64,000 nt of DNA, from the NCBI RefSeq assembly GCF_029873635.1, contig NC_080422.1:18522549-18586548 (forward strand), given 5' to 3'. Under the pieces are notes generated by a model. It searched no databases. It worked only from the letters and a program-made list of their open reading frames with translations, and was not told the DNA's origin. Position numbers and translations under genes: made by a program. Of the stretch, positions 34,512 through 46,937 are shown piece by piece. Origin of the DNA: Malania oleifera. Taxonomy: Eukaryota > Streptophyta > Magnoliopsida > Santalales > Ximeniaceae. Positions within the stretch are counted from its first letter, which is position 1; each line of letters opens with the position of its first letter.

Positions 34512-36230
34512 TGTCACCCCCTGAACCTTGAAATGGGACCCAGGGGTGAAAATGTAAACCAACCAGTTCCTATATCATACAAAACATCCAAGATAAAGAA
34601 CAAAGGATGAGGGTCCGACCCCGTAGGGTTCCCAGACACCCTAAACATATCCAAACACAACATAATAAACGCAATGGAAAAGCTCATTATATATATATAT
34701 ACAATACCATACTAGAGTCTATACAAGAGCAGAAATAGGCTCTATCATACAACGTACAAACGGGTGCCCAAAACATCGCAAAATGGCAACCCACCAAAAT
34801 ACAGTCCTAGCATTTACCCAAGCGCTAACCCTAGTACACTGGCCACTACGTTCCCTACACCAGGACGCTAGTTCCGGTTACTCGAAGAACCTGTAAAAAT
34901 GTACGTACAGTAGAGGTGAGACACCTCTCAGTAAGGAAGAACATAGATTATATCGGTGTGTGGCATTTGAATGTTATCATGATGCAACATACATGCGGTT
35001 AAATGCAATTCCAGTACTAATTCTACTCATATCCAACATCCTATACTCTAGTATGTACTCACAGCTAAGCCTAACCAAGTCTACAAGACCTAATAACGTG
35101 GTTAGCTCTGATATAGGCTCACACCCTCGGATATAAAGCTGGACACTCTTCCAATCTATGGCCAGTGATTTCATACGCCCTCGGATATAAAGCCGAACAC
35201 TCTCAGTACCAGGAACAATTCGAAACTGCATTCCTACTAGCATTTAAATTAATCACACACACATGCATGCTCATATAACCAAACAAACCACACCCATTTA
35301 GTAATCTAAAATCACGATTTTCCAAACACATACAGTTTAAATAAGTCAAGGCACAACCATTTTTATAACACAGTATAAATCAACATATACGCTCGGTTTT
35401 CAACAAAACGAGGGATGCATCTCATCGTCCCTTTTTTTGCCAAAATTGTAATCATGAAAAACCCATAGTTTTTCCCATTAGATCCCCCCAAATGATTAGT
35501 CAAACACACACAGGACCGTGAACCACAGTTCTACAGAATTTGATTTCAAAAATAACCGATATAAACACAATTCCCCTTACCTTTTCCTCAAATAGCAAAT
35601 CCTAAACTCTAAGGCTCCTAAACAGCGAACCGAGTTCCAAAACCTACAACCAATAGTACAGAATATACTCACAACACTGTTCTCTACTAGACTACCAGAT
35701 CAAAATTGAAAATCGAGCCTTACCTCGATTTTACGCCAAAACCCGAAAATCTCCGAAACGGGATTCTGATCCGTAGAACTTGTAGAGAATCCTTCCACGA
35801 TCCTCGTGGTAACTTCAAATTTATGATTCTCGTGACAAACAATGAAGAAATCTTGAGAGATAGAGAGTAGGGAGCGTTCTAGAGAGAGAGAGAGAGAGAG
35901 AGAGAGATATTTGAGCTTCCTTAGCTTGGAAGTAATGAAATTTTTATTTATAGCCCTTTGACTTGGCCACCCTTGGCGATGAATTGGCGTCCTCGTCGAC
36001 GAGTCTGCCATTGCCTTCGTCGATGAAGCGGTGGCCTCGTCGACGAACCTGAGATCCCTGGTTTCCCGAAATCTCTCGGCTTCTCCTCATCAACGAGCCT
36101 CTGAACTTCGTCAACTAGAGATACAAGGCCTTCGTCGACAAACTCTGACTTCGTTGACGACCTCTTCAAATTCCAATTTTACCCCTCTCTTATTTATTTG
36201 AACCCATTTATCACAGTTTGGGTTCTTACA
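34512..36230 (-). repeat. 5' LTR of the chromovirus, with internal replacement
   Basis: Aligned with 28122-29990 from both ends, but about 28630-28838 of that LTR is absent. In its place, 35017-35113 holds about 93 bp that match the element's own leader next to the primer site (34425-34511). Array at 35965-36165, (AG)n at 35880-35906. Confidence 0.9.
35017..35113 (-). repeat. Displaced copy of the leader and primer-site region inside the LTR
   Basis: Matches 34425-34511 over most of its length: the blocks CAGCTAAGCCTAACC and AAGTCTACAAGACCTAATAA are shared exactly. In this copy the site reads, on the minus strand, TATATCAGAGCTAACC, closer to the usual primer site than the real one. How it got there is not known: gene conversion, template switching or recombination between relatives are possible. 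Confidence 0.8.
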
Positions 36231-36708
36231 AATTTTGTATCAAATGATGAAGTTTTTTCCACACACAAAGTTTTCTATAATGGCACACATTTTTAATTTT
36301 TTGCCAAAATCAATAAAAACAATTTATTATGATTATTTGCTTTTTTTTTTTTCTTTAATCAAGTTAATATTGATTTTTATTGATCATTTAGCAGCATCAA
36401 AATTGCACCTATAGAAAAAAGTATGTAAAATGAATTGATTGTAAACTTTCCTTCAAAATGCACTTATATTATCATAAAATCAAAGTAGAATTTGGGGACA
36501 AAGTAGAAACTAAAAGTGCATGTTCTTGTTTGGTTGTCTAGAAAAATAAAAAGTTTTTTTTTTTCTTTTCCTTTCTTATCTGTACATTAATTTTGTTTTC
36601 AACAAAATGAAAAAAATATATATATAAGATGGACAGAGAAGAAAAAAGTTACTAAAGTTAAAAGCTAGAAGTAGAGGAAATAAGAGGAGAGTAGAAGAAA
36701 ATAAAGGG
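36231..36708. other. AT-rich DNA with no feature seen
   Basis: Right flank of the chromovirus. Several T and A tracts, no ORF of note. Its first bases form an imperfect inverted repeat with the bases left of 28121. Confidence 0.6.
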
Positions 36709-39700
36709 ATTTAAACATGACTGTTTGGAGATGATTGTTTGATGGTGGTAAAAGCACTAAAAGGTAACTTTAGTTTTTTTTTTTGAATTTGGAAGGAGGA
36801 AGTTTCAAATAAATAAATAAAAGGAAGTTAGAGATGCTCAATGACTACTTTTTTTGTAGTGATCCCAAAAAAATAAAATTAATAAAAAAAATAAATAATA
36901 TATAAATAAATAAATTTAAAAATTTTAAATTTAAATAAAAAATTAATTAACTTAATTAAATTATTATTATTAAATAAATGATAAAATATAATATAATATA
37001 ATAATATCATATATTATATTATAAAATAATATTACTTCCTGAAGCTTTGAAGATTGAAATCAATTTTCAAAGGGCGTTCATCTCTCTGGTTCTCTCAATG
37101 CTTCTTGTCAATCCTTCGTCCTCCTCCTCTCTCTCCTCGATTTCGTTGGCCTAATGAGTGCCGATCAGAAAACGAAAGGTATCATTGGGTTCCTAACTCC
37201 GCCACCGACATTTCTACTGGCGCGGATTTATCGTGAGAGCGGCATAGGCACCACTCCTGGGGAAAGGTATATTTCCTCTAAATCTTTAATTTCTTCTTCA
37301 ATCTGCCATTAAATCGACGATCAGGCACCACGAGTCCTAGTTGTGATCGTCGTCATTTTGACGTGAGTAAATTTCTGATTGGGATTTTTTAGACCCTACT
37401 CCAAAGCGAGAGTGAGATTTGAGAATTAGGTGAATTGGTTATATTTGAGGTTATAATTATTTATTTGGAATTTATGGGCCTAGGAAATATTAAAATAATA
37501 TTTTATTTAGGGTTAATTTAATGGAATTAGGATTTTTGATTCAGGACTCGGGTGAGCGCCGCAAGTATTTTTCGGGGTCCCTATTGGCGTAGTTTAAGAA
37601 ATAAAGTAAGGAAAAAAATATATATTAAACCAAAATTTTTATGAATTTAATGGAAAATGAATTTTGTTATATAAACGTGTATATGTTTCAGTATGAGTTT
37701 AAAATGTCAACCATTTAATTATATTTTTCCGAGCTTAGGGCTGTTTATTCAGTACGTATATGCGAAAATGAACTGATGAAAGTGAAAGATATTTTCAAGA
37801 TAATTATGCAAGATAACAAAGGCATATTTTGAGTATATGAATGTTAAATGTAGGTTGACTTATTTTACAGGAAATATATAAGAATTTTACTGCTAAATAG
37901 TGTGGCATGAGTTAATAGGAATTTCGTGTGGAAATATGTTATATGTATGAGATGCAAGATATACACAAAATGAACTGAGTATAGAAATATTATATGAAAT
38001 GTGCTGCATGTGAGTGTTAATGCAATCATGTAAAACAGTTGAAAGATGTTAGGTAAAACAGTTGAAAGATGTTGGGTAAAACAGCTGAAAAATGTTGGGT
38101 AAAATAGCTAAAAGATGTTAGGTAAAAGAGTTGAAAGATGTTGGATAAAAAAACTGAAAGATGTTAGGTATATAATGAAATAAAATGAAAATGGAAATGA
38201 ATGAAATGAAAATGAAATGTGAAATGTGAAATGTGAACAATGTAAAATGGGAAAAAGTTACTTAAAGTGAAATGAAATGAAATGTTAAAGTTATAAACAT
38301 AAACATATGTGAATGGTTGAATAATGACAGAAAAAATAATGTATTATGATATTAGAAGTATTTATGCTCGTAGAACATGTTACGATTGGGCGGGGCATAC
38401 TCTTTGCCCGAGGGCTTGCTGAGAAAGACAAGTGGGCTAGTAACTTCAGATGTGGCAGTAACTGCATAACGTACTAAGGTAGAGGGAACCTACTTGTATG
38501 GGCGGGTAGATTTCCCTATCATTGGAGCTTTCGCTAGTAAACCTTTGTTTGAACTGTGTGAGTATGAGATCAATCTAACACTAAAGGGTTTACTGAGTAA
38601 GGTGAGTGCCCTGATATGCTTCAGTAGTGACCTTCGGGTTACAAATGTATCAGAGCAGAGGGGTGCTACTTGTATGGGCGGGTAATCACCCTTATCCTTG
38701 GGTAATCTCGTGGGTTAAATATTTTGCATGCGATTGATTATGTTCAGAGAATGATTTCAGAAATTATGTTAACGATTTTCAAATGTTAAATATTATGTTG
38801 TTATATGAACTCATTTTAGCCACACACTGTTTTAATATATTGTTTCTTCCCCTACTGAGATGTATTTCACTCAAACATGAATTTATCTTTTTCAGGATTT
38901 CCTCAAGATTGAGCTTAGAGAACTTAAGGTTTTATAACATTTTTGGGAAAATAGAAAGAGAAAAAGGTATATTTTTATGTTAATTTTGACATGTATATTT
39001 AATGTTTTATGTTTTATGTATTGAAGTCTTCAGATAGATGAATAGTTGTGATTACTGGTATTTGTGGATTATGTTTTGGAGACATGTATATATGTGATTA
39101 CAGGTGGTAAATAGTTAATTTGAATTATGGATAAGAATAGTAAACTCTGGTATTATATAATTGATGATCATAGTTATGTTTTTTGTTGCGTATTTATTAT
39201 GGTTTATTAGGTTTAATGCAACAGACCGGATTTAAGGGTTCGGGCGTTACATTTTTTAGTAGAGAATCAACAATGATGGATGTTAAAATGAAAGGTCAGA
39301 ACTAAAAAGGAATTAATTATTACGAGAAACTAATGATTAAAATCAAGGGCAAAATAGACATGAAAATCAAAATATGAAAAACATAATCATAATCTAAAAA
39401 ATTAAATCATATAGCCATGGAGAGATAATTCAGAATAAAATTTTGAAATATGTAGCCACAAAGTAAATAAAAATTTAAACAATTCAAATGAAAAAAAAAT
39501 CTTGAACGCCAATTAAATTCATCAAATAATGGACAAAACACTAAAAAGTCACTTAAAAATTAATTTTGATAATAATGCTTGAAATCTAAAGAGTTGTGGA
39601 AGATTAATAAGAAGCGGTTAAAATATGATATTTAAGATGTTGATGATATTTCTATTTTGAATAAATGGATAGGTGAAAAGGGGAGGGTAGGAAGAAAAAG

Positions 39701-39712
39701 AAGGAATTTAAT
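36709..39712. repeat. Duplicated sequence, copy A (interrupted by a solo LTR)
   Basis: The parts 36709-36854 and 39252-39712 align with copy B (46038-46499 and 56180 to about 56290). Shared landmarks are TGTTTGATGGTGGT, TTGGAAGGAGGAAGTT, AGTAATTAATT-like and AATGCTTGAAATCTAAAG. About 0.6 kb without insertions. No coding potential is seen. Confidence 0.8.
36855..39251 (+). mobile_element. Solo LTR, gypsy-like, ending in CGGGCGTTACA
   Basis: It starts TGTAGTGATCCC and ends GGGCGTTACA. The flanks are both T tracts (ttttt), consistent with a 5-bp TSD. Copy B of the duplication lacks it, which proves it is an insertion. 2397 bp. An AT-rich stretch (36860-37035) is followed by a CT-rich leader (37060-37145), which suggests plus-strand sense. 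Short tandem units of about 25 bp based on GTTGAAAGATGTTAGGTAAAA run from 38035 to 38170, and a TGTATGGGCGGGTA phrase occurs twice (38495, 38670). The relative at 58572-60964 lies in inverse orientation. No internal region or ORF. Confidence 0.85.
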
Positions 39713-39805
39713 TGTTGGTTTTTTGAGTCCGATCTCTGTTTTGATGCTGATAAAGTATCTGTATCTTATGTGTGTACTTAGTTTGTGAAACAGTTCATAT
39801 TTTGG

Positions 39806-40943
39806 CACACACATAAGGATTAAGGGAAATGGAGGCCAAAACGGATCTTAATGCACATAAACCTGGCATACTCCATGAAGTGAAAAGCAAAAGATCAAGA
39901 AGAAGACATTTAATTTTATTGTATTGCATTTAGTTTATTATTTGATATGTAATAATGCATTACATGCATGATGTGATTGATAAGTTCAAGACGACCATAG
40001 ATAAACCCTAGGGACCAACATTTTTCACTAAAAACCTTATTTTAAAATGCTAAAATCATACATAGTTTTCAAAATAAATTTAGGGTTAAAACTGGGGCAA
40101 AAACATTTGGTGGATCGACGTTGAATTTTTTAGCTTATTCAAAAGTCTTGATCGTAGGGAATCGGAGAAGGACCATAGCTGACCTACACACATAAGGATT
40201 AAGGGAAATGAAGGCCAAGACTGATCTTAACGCACATAAACGTGGCATACTCCATGAAGTGAAGAGCAAAAGATCAAGAAGAAGACAATTAATTTTATTG
40301 TATTGCATTTAGTTTATTATTTGATTTTTAATAATGCATTACATGCATGATGTGATTGATAAGTTCAAGACGACCATAGACAGATCCTAGGGACCAACAT
40401 TTTTCACTGAAAACCTTCCTCTAAAATGCTAAAATCGTACATAGTTTTCAAAATAAATTTAGGGTTAAAACTAGGGCAAAAACATTTGGTCGACTGACGT
40501 TGAATTTTTTAGCTTATTCAAAAGTCTCGATCATAGAGAACCGGAGAAGGACCGTAGCTGACCTACACACATAAGGATTAAGGGAAATGAAGGCCAAGAC
40601 TGATCTTAAAGCACATAAACGTGGCATACTCCATGAAGTGAAGAGCAAAAGATCAAAAAGAAGACATTTAATTTTATTGTATTGCATTTAGTTTATTATT
40701 TGATCTGTAATAATGCATTACATGCATGATATGATTGATAAGCTCAGGACGATCATAGACAGACCCTAGGGAGCAACATTTTTCACTGAAAACCTTTTTC
40801 TAAAATTCTAAGATCATACATGGTTTTCAAAATAAATTTAGGGTTAAAACTGGGGAAAAAACATTCGGTTGACCGACGTTGAATTTTTTAGCTTTTTTAA
40901 AAGTCTCAATCGTAGGGAACCAGAGAAGGACCATAGCTGACCT
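39806..40943 (+). repeat. 379-bp tandem repeat, three copies, in the LTR U3
   Basis: Each unit opens with CACATAAGGATTAAGGGAAATG; the CATAAGG landmarks are at 39812, 40191 and 40570, a period of 379. Units differ by scattered substitutions. The other LTRs of the family here have one unit-equivalent only. Confidence 0.92.
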
Positions 40944-41054
40944 TAGGAAACAAAATCTTTCATGGAAAAATCCCTCACTTAAACACCATACTCATACATT
41001 TAAGGGAAAATTTTATTAAAGGTCAAAATCAAGGGCAAAATAGGAATTTCACTT

Positions 41055-41500
41055 GCCTCAGTCGATCAACCATCGCAAGGTCATTTGACCTTGGTCAACC
41101 AAACTGAGAAGTTCACCAAAGTCAAAGTTTCGGTCGACTGACCCAAATTGAACTAACCTTCCTCGGTCTACCGAACTATAAAAATTTACTTTTCTAACCA
41201 CTTGGTCGATTGAACTTATAGTTCAAAAATACCTTGGTCGACCGAACCTCATGAATGGTCAACCGACCTCTAGCCATGGTTGACTGAATCCACAAGGGGT
41301 TCAAAATCGCCCTAAGACGGTCGACCAAATCCATAGTTCAAAATTGCCACAGTCAACCAAACTTATAAAAGTGGTCGACCGAACCTCTCAGGTTTAGCAA
41401 GTTTAACCGCGATAATTGAGGTTAAAATTTAATTAAACATTTCTAATTATTCCCGTTATGTCCCCAACGGTCATATGTTTCCCAATATTTATATATATCT
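41055..41500 (+). promoter_or_regulatory. GTCGAC-core array and TATA box of the 39713 LTR
   Basis: About twelve GGTCGACC/GGTCAACC-like units at 41055-41400, then TTTATATATAT at 41486-41500. Same design as the relatives. The nested LTR landed 14 bp past the TATA box. Confidence 0.6.
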
Positions 41501-41513
41501 CCTCATAACTCAT

Positions 41514-43253
41514 TGTCGCGGCGTCCCGGGAGCGCGTGTGCCCCGGGTGGCGAAATTAAAAATCAACTTCATATTTTCATGGAAAAACATGGAATGTCGG
41601 AGTCGCCACTAACCTTTAGTGCGGTTAGAACACATGATTACTACCCCGTTAGGGGTAGAATCGGTCTACAATACCAGAGTTGGGGTCGGGAGTTCGGTTA
41701 CGCGAGGGGAAGGTATGAGCACCCCCTACGCGCCCGTTCTTAAGAACGGTACCTAATTAATTTAAAATTATCCCTAAGTTAATCTAATAAATCTTTACAT
41801 TACTCCTTTTTATGAATTTATAAATACGTAGGAAAATAAATAAATATATACATATATTCCTTCAGAGCTTAGGGTACGTGATGCCCAAAGGCTAATACCC
41901 CTTGCAATTAAATCATAGGGATTAAAAATCAAAAATGCTTTATAAAATACGCTCCCAAATGTTAAAATTGTAAGTAAAATATTTATAGGAAAATAATAGT
42001 ATGGGAGGTTTTAATAATGGATATAATAATTTAAACATAATAAATAAATAAATAAAATAGTAATAAACTAGAGTATTAGGATACCACAATACGTACTAAT
42101 CAACATATATAATAGAAGCTAAAATATCTAACATACCAATAATAGTAGAATATAAACATATAATATAGACTAAGATAATGAGCATATCATAATATTAAAA
42201 TACCACATATACGTTATAAACAAAAATACTTAAACATACCATAATACACATAATTACGATAATAATAATAAATATCCACAAATAATATAATACGTAATAG
42301 ATTACTATAATACTATATATGCTAAACATACCATATAATAGCATGATACCAAAACACCAAATATACTATATTACTTAAAGTATTAAACTTACCATAATAA
42401 ATAATACCTTATATATTAACATACTTAAAGTATCATAATAATAATAAATATATAGTATTACTCAATATGCTATATTAAAAGTTACCTAAAATACTAAATT
42501 GGATGCATGATGTTACTTATAAATCCTAAATTGTTAAATACCTAGTATTACTTACATTCTAGCATGCACATACAACTATAGTTTTAAAATACCACTACAA
42601 CTAATCTACTAAAACTCCTAACATGATATACAACACGACCCAAAATTCTAAAATACTAATAATCTACTATAAAGTTAACCTACAACATATGCATGAATAA
42701 AATAATATATATATATAAGAAAAAATCTTACACATAAAAACCACAACAAGATAAAGAACCCGAAACCTAAGAATACGTACAGCTTAAATATTACGCACTA
42801 AAAAAAATGACAACATAAATTATTACATTTAAATATTACAATTGAAATCTTACCTTGGCAATAAAAAGAAAAATCCTACAATAATGAAGATAAACAAATT
42901 AGTATTTATAAATATGGACATCCTGAATAAATATACGAAAAAAATATATATATGATGAAATATACCATAATATTAAAAATGCCCCAGACGAATAACCATG
43001 GACATGTAACAAATAAAAAAAATCTAAACAAATATCACCACAACAAAATGAAACCATAAACACTATTAAAATTTTACGTACATATAACAAATAATACATT
43101 AATATACATACAATTTAGATACAAGGCAATAGACTACTTACCACTGCAAATAAAAGAAACCCTACGACAATGGAAACAAATCAATTAATATTTACAATAA
43201 AAAAAATATGGACATGGGTATTAAATATGAAAACAATTAAAAATATGGACATG

Positions 43254-43293
<40 letters not shown>

Positions 43294-43569
43294 CTACAAT
43301 ATAACAATAATAAGGGTAATTCATAATAATAAATAATAATTATTAAACAAAAAAAAAAACTACCATGCAATATAAGTATGATAATAATAATAATGCTACA
43401 CACAACGATATAATATTAATACTAACATGATAATAATATTGTTAAATAATAATATCATAGCAACACAAATAATACCATAATATTGCTAATAATAATATAT
43501 AGAAAATAAAAATATTTAATATGATCAATATGGAAGGGGATATATACTTATACCTATTAACACTAACAG

Positions 43570-43609
<40 letters not shown>

Positions 43610-44528
43610 GTAAATGTATATATATGCATAATATAAAAGAAAATATATATATATACATGTTGACACTAACAGTAGTACATATGTATATTTATGTGTGTTG
43701 TGTGTGCGTGAGTGTGTGTGTGGCAGAAACAGGAGGAACTTACAGAGGGGGGGTTTGCCGGAAAACTGGGGTTGGTGGCTGTGTGGGTTTCGGCCGGAGC
43801 AGAGGAGGGCCGTGCCTGCTGAATGGTGTTGCAGAGGTCCGCTTCTGGTATAGTTGCTGGTGGCCGGAGAGTTGGATCAGGGTAGCCGGATTTGCTGTTG
43901 TTGCAGCTGCTGCCGTGGAGGGTGGTTGCTCGGCTGGTGCTGACAGTGAGGAGGGGAAGCTGTTCGGATCTGGTGCTATTCGGATCTGGTGCCGGGTGGA
44001 ACTGTGGTCGTGGTTGGAGTCTGCAAAGGGTCTCCAGCGGGGATGATGCGGCTGGGTGTGGGGGTCTGCCGCGTATGTTCTGCTGCTGTGCGTGTGAGCT
44101 TGGCTGCGGCCGTGGTGCCTGGCCAGAGTTGCTGGGCGTAAAGACGGTAGAGTATGGCTGTGAGGGATATTGGGAGATGGAGATGAGGGAGGATGTTGTG
44201 GTGAAGAGAGGTTGAGAGGGCAGAGAAGGGGACTGGTCGTGCGTTCTGAGAACAGGGGGGAGAAAGATGAGAGAAGGTGGTGGCGGCTGGACGGCCGTCC
44301 TCTGTGTGTGAGGCCGCTGCTGCTGCAGCGAGTGAGGCTAGGTTTTTTTTTTTGGTTTCTTTGGCCCCCGTGCGCTGCCTGTGTGTGCGCTGCCTCCCCC
44401 CTCCTCCCTTGTGTGTATCACCCTTATATAAAAAAAAAAATTTGACAACCCTAAAAAACCTTTCCTTTTTGATTATCTTTTTATGGTATTTTTCTTTTGG
44501 AAATAATATTATGAGTATAACTACTATT

Positions 44529-44580
<52 letters not shown>

Positions 44581-44726
44581 GGTAATAAAAATAAGTAAAA
44601 TAATAACAAAATAATAATAATAATAATAAGGATAAATGAAATAATAAAAATACTACTAATAATAATATAATAATAATAACAATAGTAATAAATATATTGG
44701 GCATGGGTAAAAATAGGGTGTCTACA
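41514..44726 (-). mobile_element. Ogre/Tat-like solo LTR (TSD ctcat)
   Basis: Ends are TGTCGCGGCG at 41514 and GGTGTCTACA at 44726, flanked by ctcat (41509-41513, 44727-44731). Read on the minus strand it opens TGTAGACACCCTATTTTTACC, as Ogre-type LTRs do. It holds near its sense 3' end the GCGCGTAGGGGGTGCT and TAGTGGCGACTCC phrases found in that group. 3213 bp. A TATA box (plus-strand image at 44424-44431) is followed in the sense direction by a GC-rich, probably transcribed leader (44410 to 43720). The remainder is very AT-rich with (TA)n at 43257-43290 and 43571-43604 and (AAT)n at 44535-44582. No gag or pol. Confidence 0.8.
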
Positions 44727-46499
44727 CTCATAATTAAGCGATTGATTAGCCCAAAAATTCTCTTAAAATATATACTTAATTTTTTACCCTCTTTTATTAT
44801 TTTTTTGATAAATCTTACAAGAGAGCATTGTTTTTTAGCATTCACTTGGGCATTTATTTTTTACAAATCATTTAACTCTTTTCATTCTTCATTTGAAAGA
44901 TCTATTTTGGAAGAGAAGTTTTATTTAGGGCATTTTTATTCAAAGCATTTACTCTCAATATTCATACTTTGAATATTATTCTTTTTGAGAACAAGCTTCT
45001 TGAATCTCCCATATATTTTATTGATAAATATTATTCAGAGAAAATTTATATTGGTTATTTTGAAAGACTTGAGCACATATATTTTATGTTAGGAAATTCT
45101 TATTGCAATCGTGCTTACACACACACATATTATTTTTGCAAGTTCATTTGAAAGCAAAAACCCTTGCTTCCCTTAAGCTTTGTTTTTGAATAATCATTTT
45201 TGGAAAAATTTATGGGTTATTGAGAAAAGCCTTGAGCATATTTTAAACTATAATATTTTTGCTCGAAAGGTCTCTTACTTTTTGTATTGAGAAAACTTAT
45301 TTTCACACCCTAATTTTATTGAAAAATATTGTTGAGTGAAAAATACTCACACTCACATTGAGCTTCATTTCATATGACGTGCGAGGGCATTGTACTTTAA
45401 TTGTTGTATACATCTGCTTAGTTTGGAAGCATCTTTGTTGTACGAAAATATTTTATTGATTATGTGTTGTATTCCTGATGGGTTGTCGGAAGAGGGAGAT
45501 TATCCCTATGAATAGTCCCGAATAGCTCAGACTCAGTTAAGTGAGCACCAGACTGGTTCAAACCCAATTAAGAGAACTACGTGCATCATCCTGGTAAGGT
45601 GTTGTAAAGGTTGGGGTCTACCCTGTTAATCTGACCTGAGGTTTCCTTTACCTAGTAAGAAGAGGGAGATTGTAAACGGTGCGGGTGGGTGTCACTCCAC
45701 CCGCAAGTGAGCAAATTAGTGGAATCCTCTTACTTGTGAACTTGAGGTGGAGACATAGACAGTATTGATCGAACCTCGATAACATTTCTTGTGCCTGATT
45801 TTAATTTCCATAATTTAAATTTCTACACTTGAATGTTTATATTTTATTATTGTAAATGATTGAAAAACTGAGTCTGCTAGACTTGCTTTGATTATTTGCT
45901 TAGTTAAGTTCTTATGGATATTGGAATCTGTTTAGAAAGACCCTAGGTTGCGAAATACTACTTATATCTGGTCTAACCTAGGAAGAAATTTTAAAATTTC
46001 AATTTACACCCCTCTTGAGAATACATCAATTCCAACATTAGCCATGGTTGTTTGGAAATAATTGTTTGATGGTGGTGAACGGTAATTCTGGATTTTGTGA
46101 TTTGGAAGGAGGAAGTTGGGGTGGGGGTCAAATAAATAAAGAAAAAAAAAAGTAAGTTAGACACGCTTGACGACTATGTTTTTTGGCGGAGAATCCATAA
46201 TGGTCGAAACTGAAAGAAAAAGGTAGAACTAATAAGTAATTAATTGTTGTGAAAAACTAATAGTCAAAATCAAGTGCAAAATAGACATGAAAATTCAAGG
46301 CATAAAAACATAATCATAACCTAAAAAATTAGATCACATGGAAAGACAATTCATAATAAAATTTTTAGAAATATACATCCACAAATTAAATGAAATTTCA
46401 TACAATTCAAATGAATAAAAAATAATCTCAATTGCCCATTGATTCATCAAATAATACATACAAATACTAAGAAGTCAGTTGGAAATTAATTTTGGTAAT

Positions 46500-46935
46500 T
46501 GTTGCGGGGTAAAAAAAATGGTTGGAATGCTCGTTGACTCTTGTTGACCTGAAATAGGAAGAAAAGAGAGGCTTGGAGGACCCGGGGTGTACTCCGGGGG
46601 ATCTCTCCGATGCCTAAGTAAGAGGAAAGCTTTCAAAGAGGCTTTATGCAACAGTAGAGTAGTGTCTTACCACTTACCTTTGCTTGTATCCCCAGTCCCT
46701 ACTTATAGGGGCTTGAATTGACCGCTGGTTGGCTCGGATTTATTGCATGGGGGTGCGAATCGCTCTTCGGCCATAAGTGCGTGCGCCTATTACTCGGTTA
46801 ATAAGGGCGTCGGCGTGAATCTCTCCTTCTCTTTATTAGGTCGGAGCTAATCACTCGTTAGAAAGTCAGACTTGGAGAAAGTATGAGACGGGCGTTGACC
46901 TGCCCTTATTAGCGTGATTAATTATGGGCATATCA
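46500..46935 (-). repeat. 3' LTR of the Tat element
   Basis: 436 bp, same length as the other LTR. TATA-like CCCCTATAAGTAGGG is present on the minus strand, as in the 5' LTR. Confidence 0.96.
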
Positions 46936-46937
46936 GT

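Larger units (their letters stand above)
28122..36230 (-). mobile_element. Decayed Ty3/gypsy chromovirus, Tekay/Del-like (TSD aattt)
   Basis: The ends are TGTCACGCC... and ...GGGTTCTTACA, with aattt at 28117-28121 and 36231-36235. LTRs lie at 28122-29990 and 34512-36230. In sense (minus) order come a Met-type primer site, gag, a zinc knuckle, protease, RT, RNase H, integrase and a chromodomain-like tail. All coding parts carry stops or frameshifts, and the integrase has lost its middle. LTR divergence and size difference (1869 against 1719 bp) point to an old insertion. Confidence 0.92.
39713..46037 (+). mobile_element. Solo LTR, Sirevirus-like, with triplicated U3 segment and nested LTR
   Basis: It starts TGTTGGTTTTTTGAGTCCG and ends CAATTCCAACA. 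Without the nested Ogre-like LTR (41514-44726) and two extra 379-bp units it is about 2.35 kb. Palindrome array at about 41055-41400, TATA-like TTTATATATAT at 41486-41500, leader module at about 45530-45790. The flanks are ttaat (39708-39712) and ttagc (46038-46042), not a clean duplication. It lies exactly between the two copies of a duplicated host sequence. Confidence 0.85.

Noticed and set aside
28122..36230. Endogenous pararetrovirus
   Set aside because: LTRs, TSD, integrase and a chromodomain-like tail identify a gypsy chromovirus. No movement protein or coat motifs.
43976..44845. 289-aa minus-strand ORF and plus-strand ORFs of 140, 107 and 102 aa
   Set aside because: They run across an LTR boundary, AAT microsatellites (poly-I) and the GC-rich leader. 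No motif or start context supports a protein.
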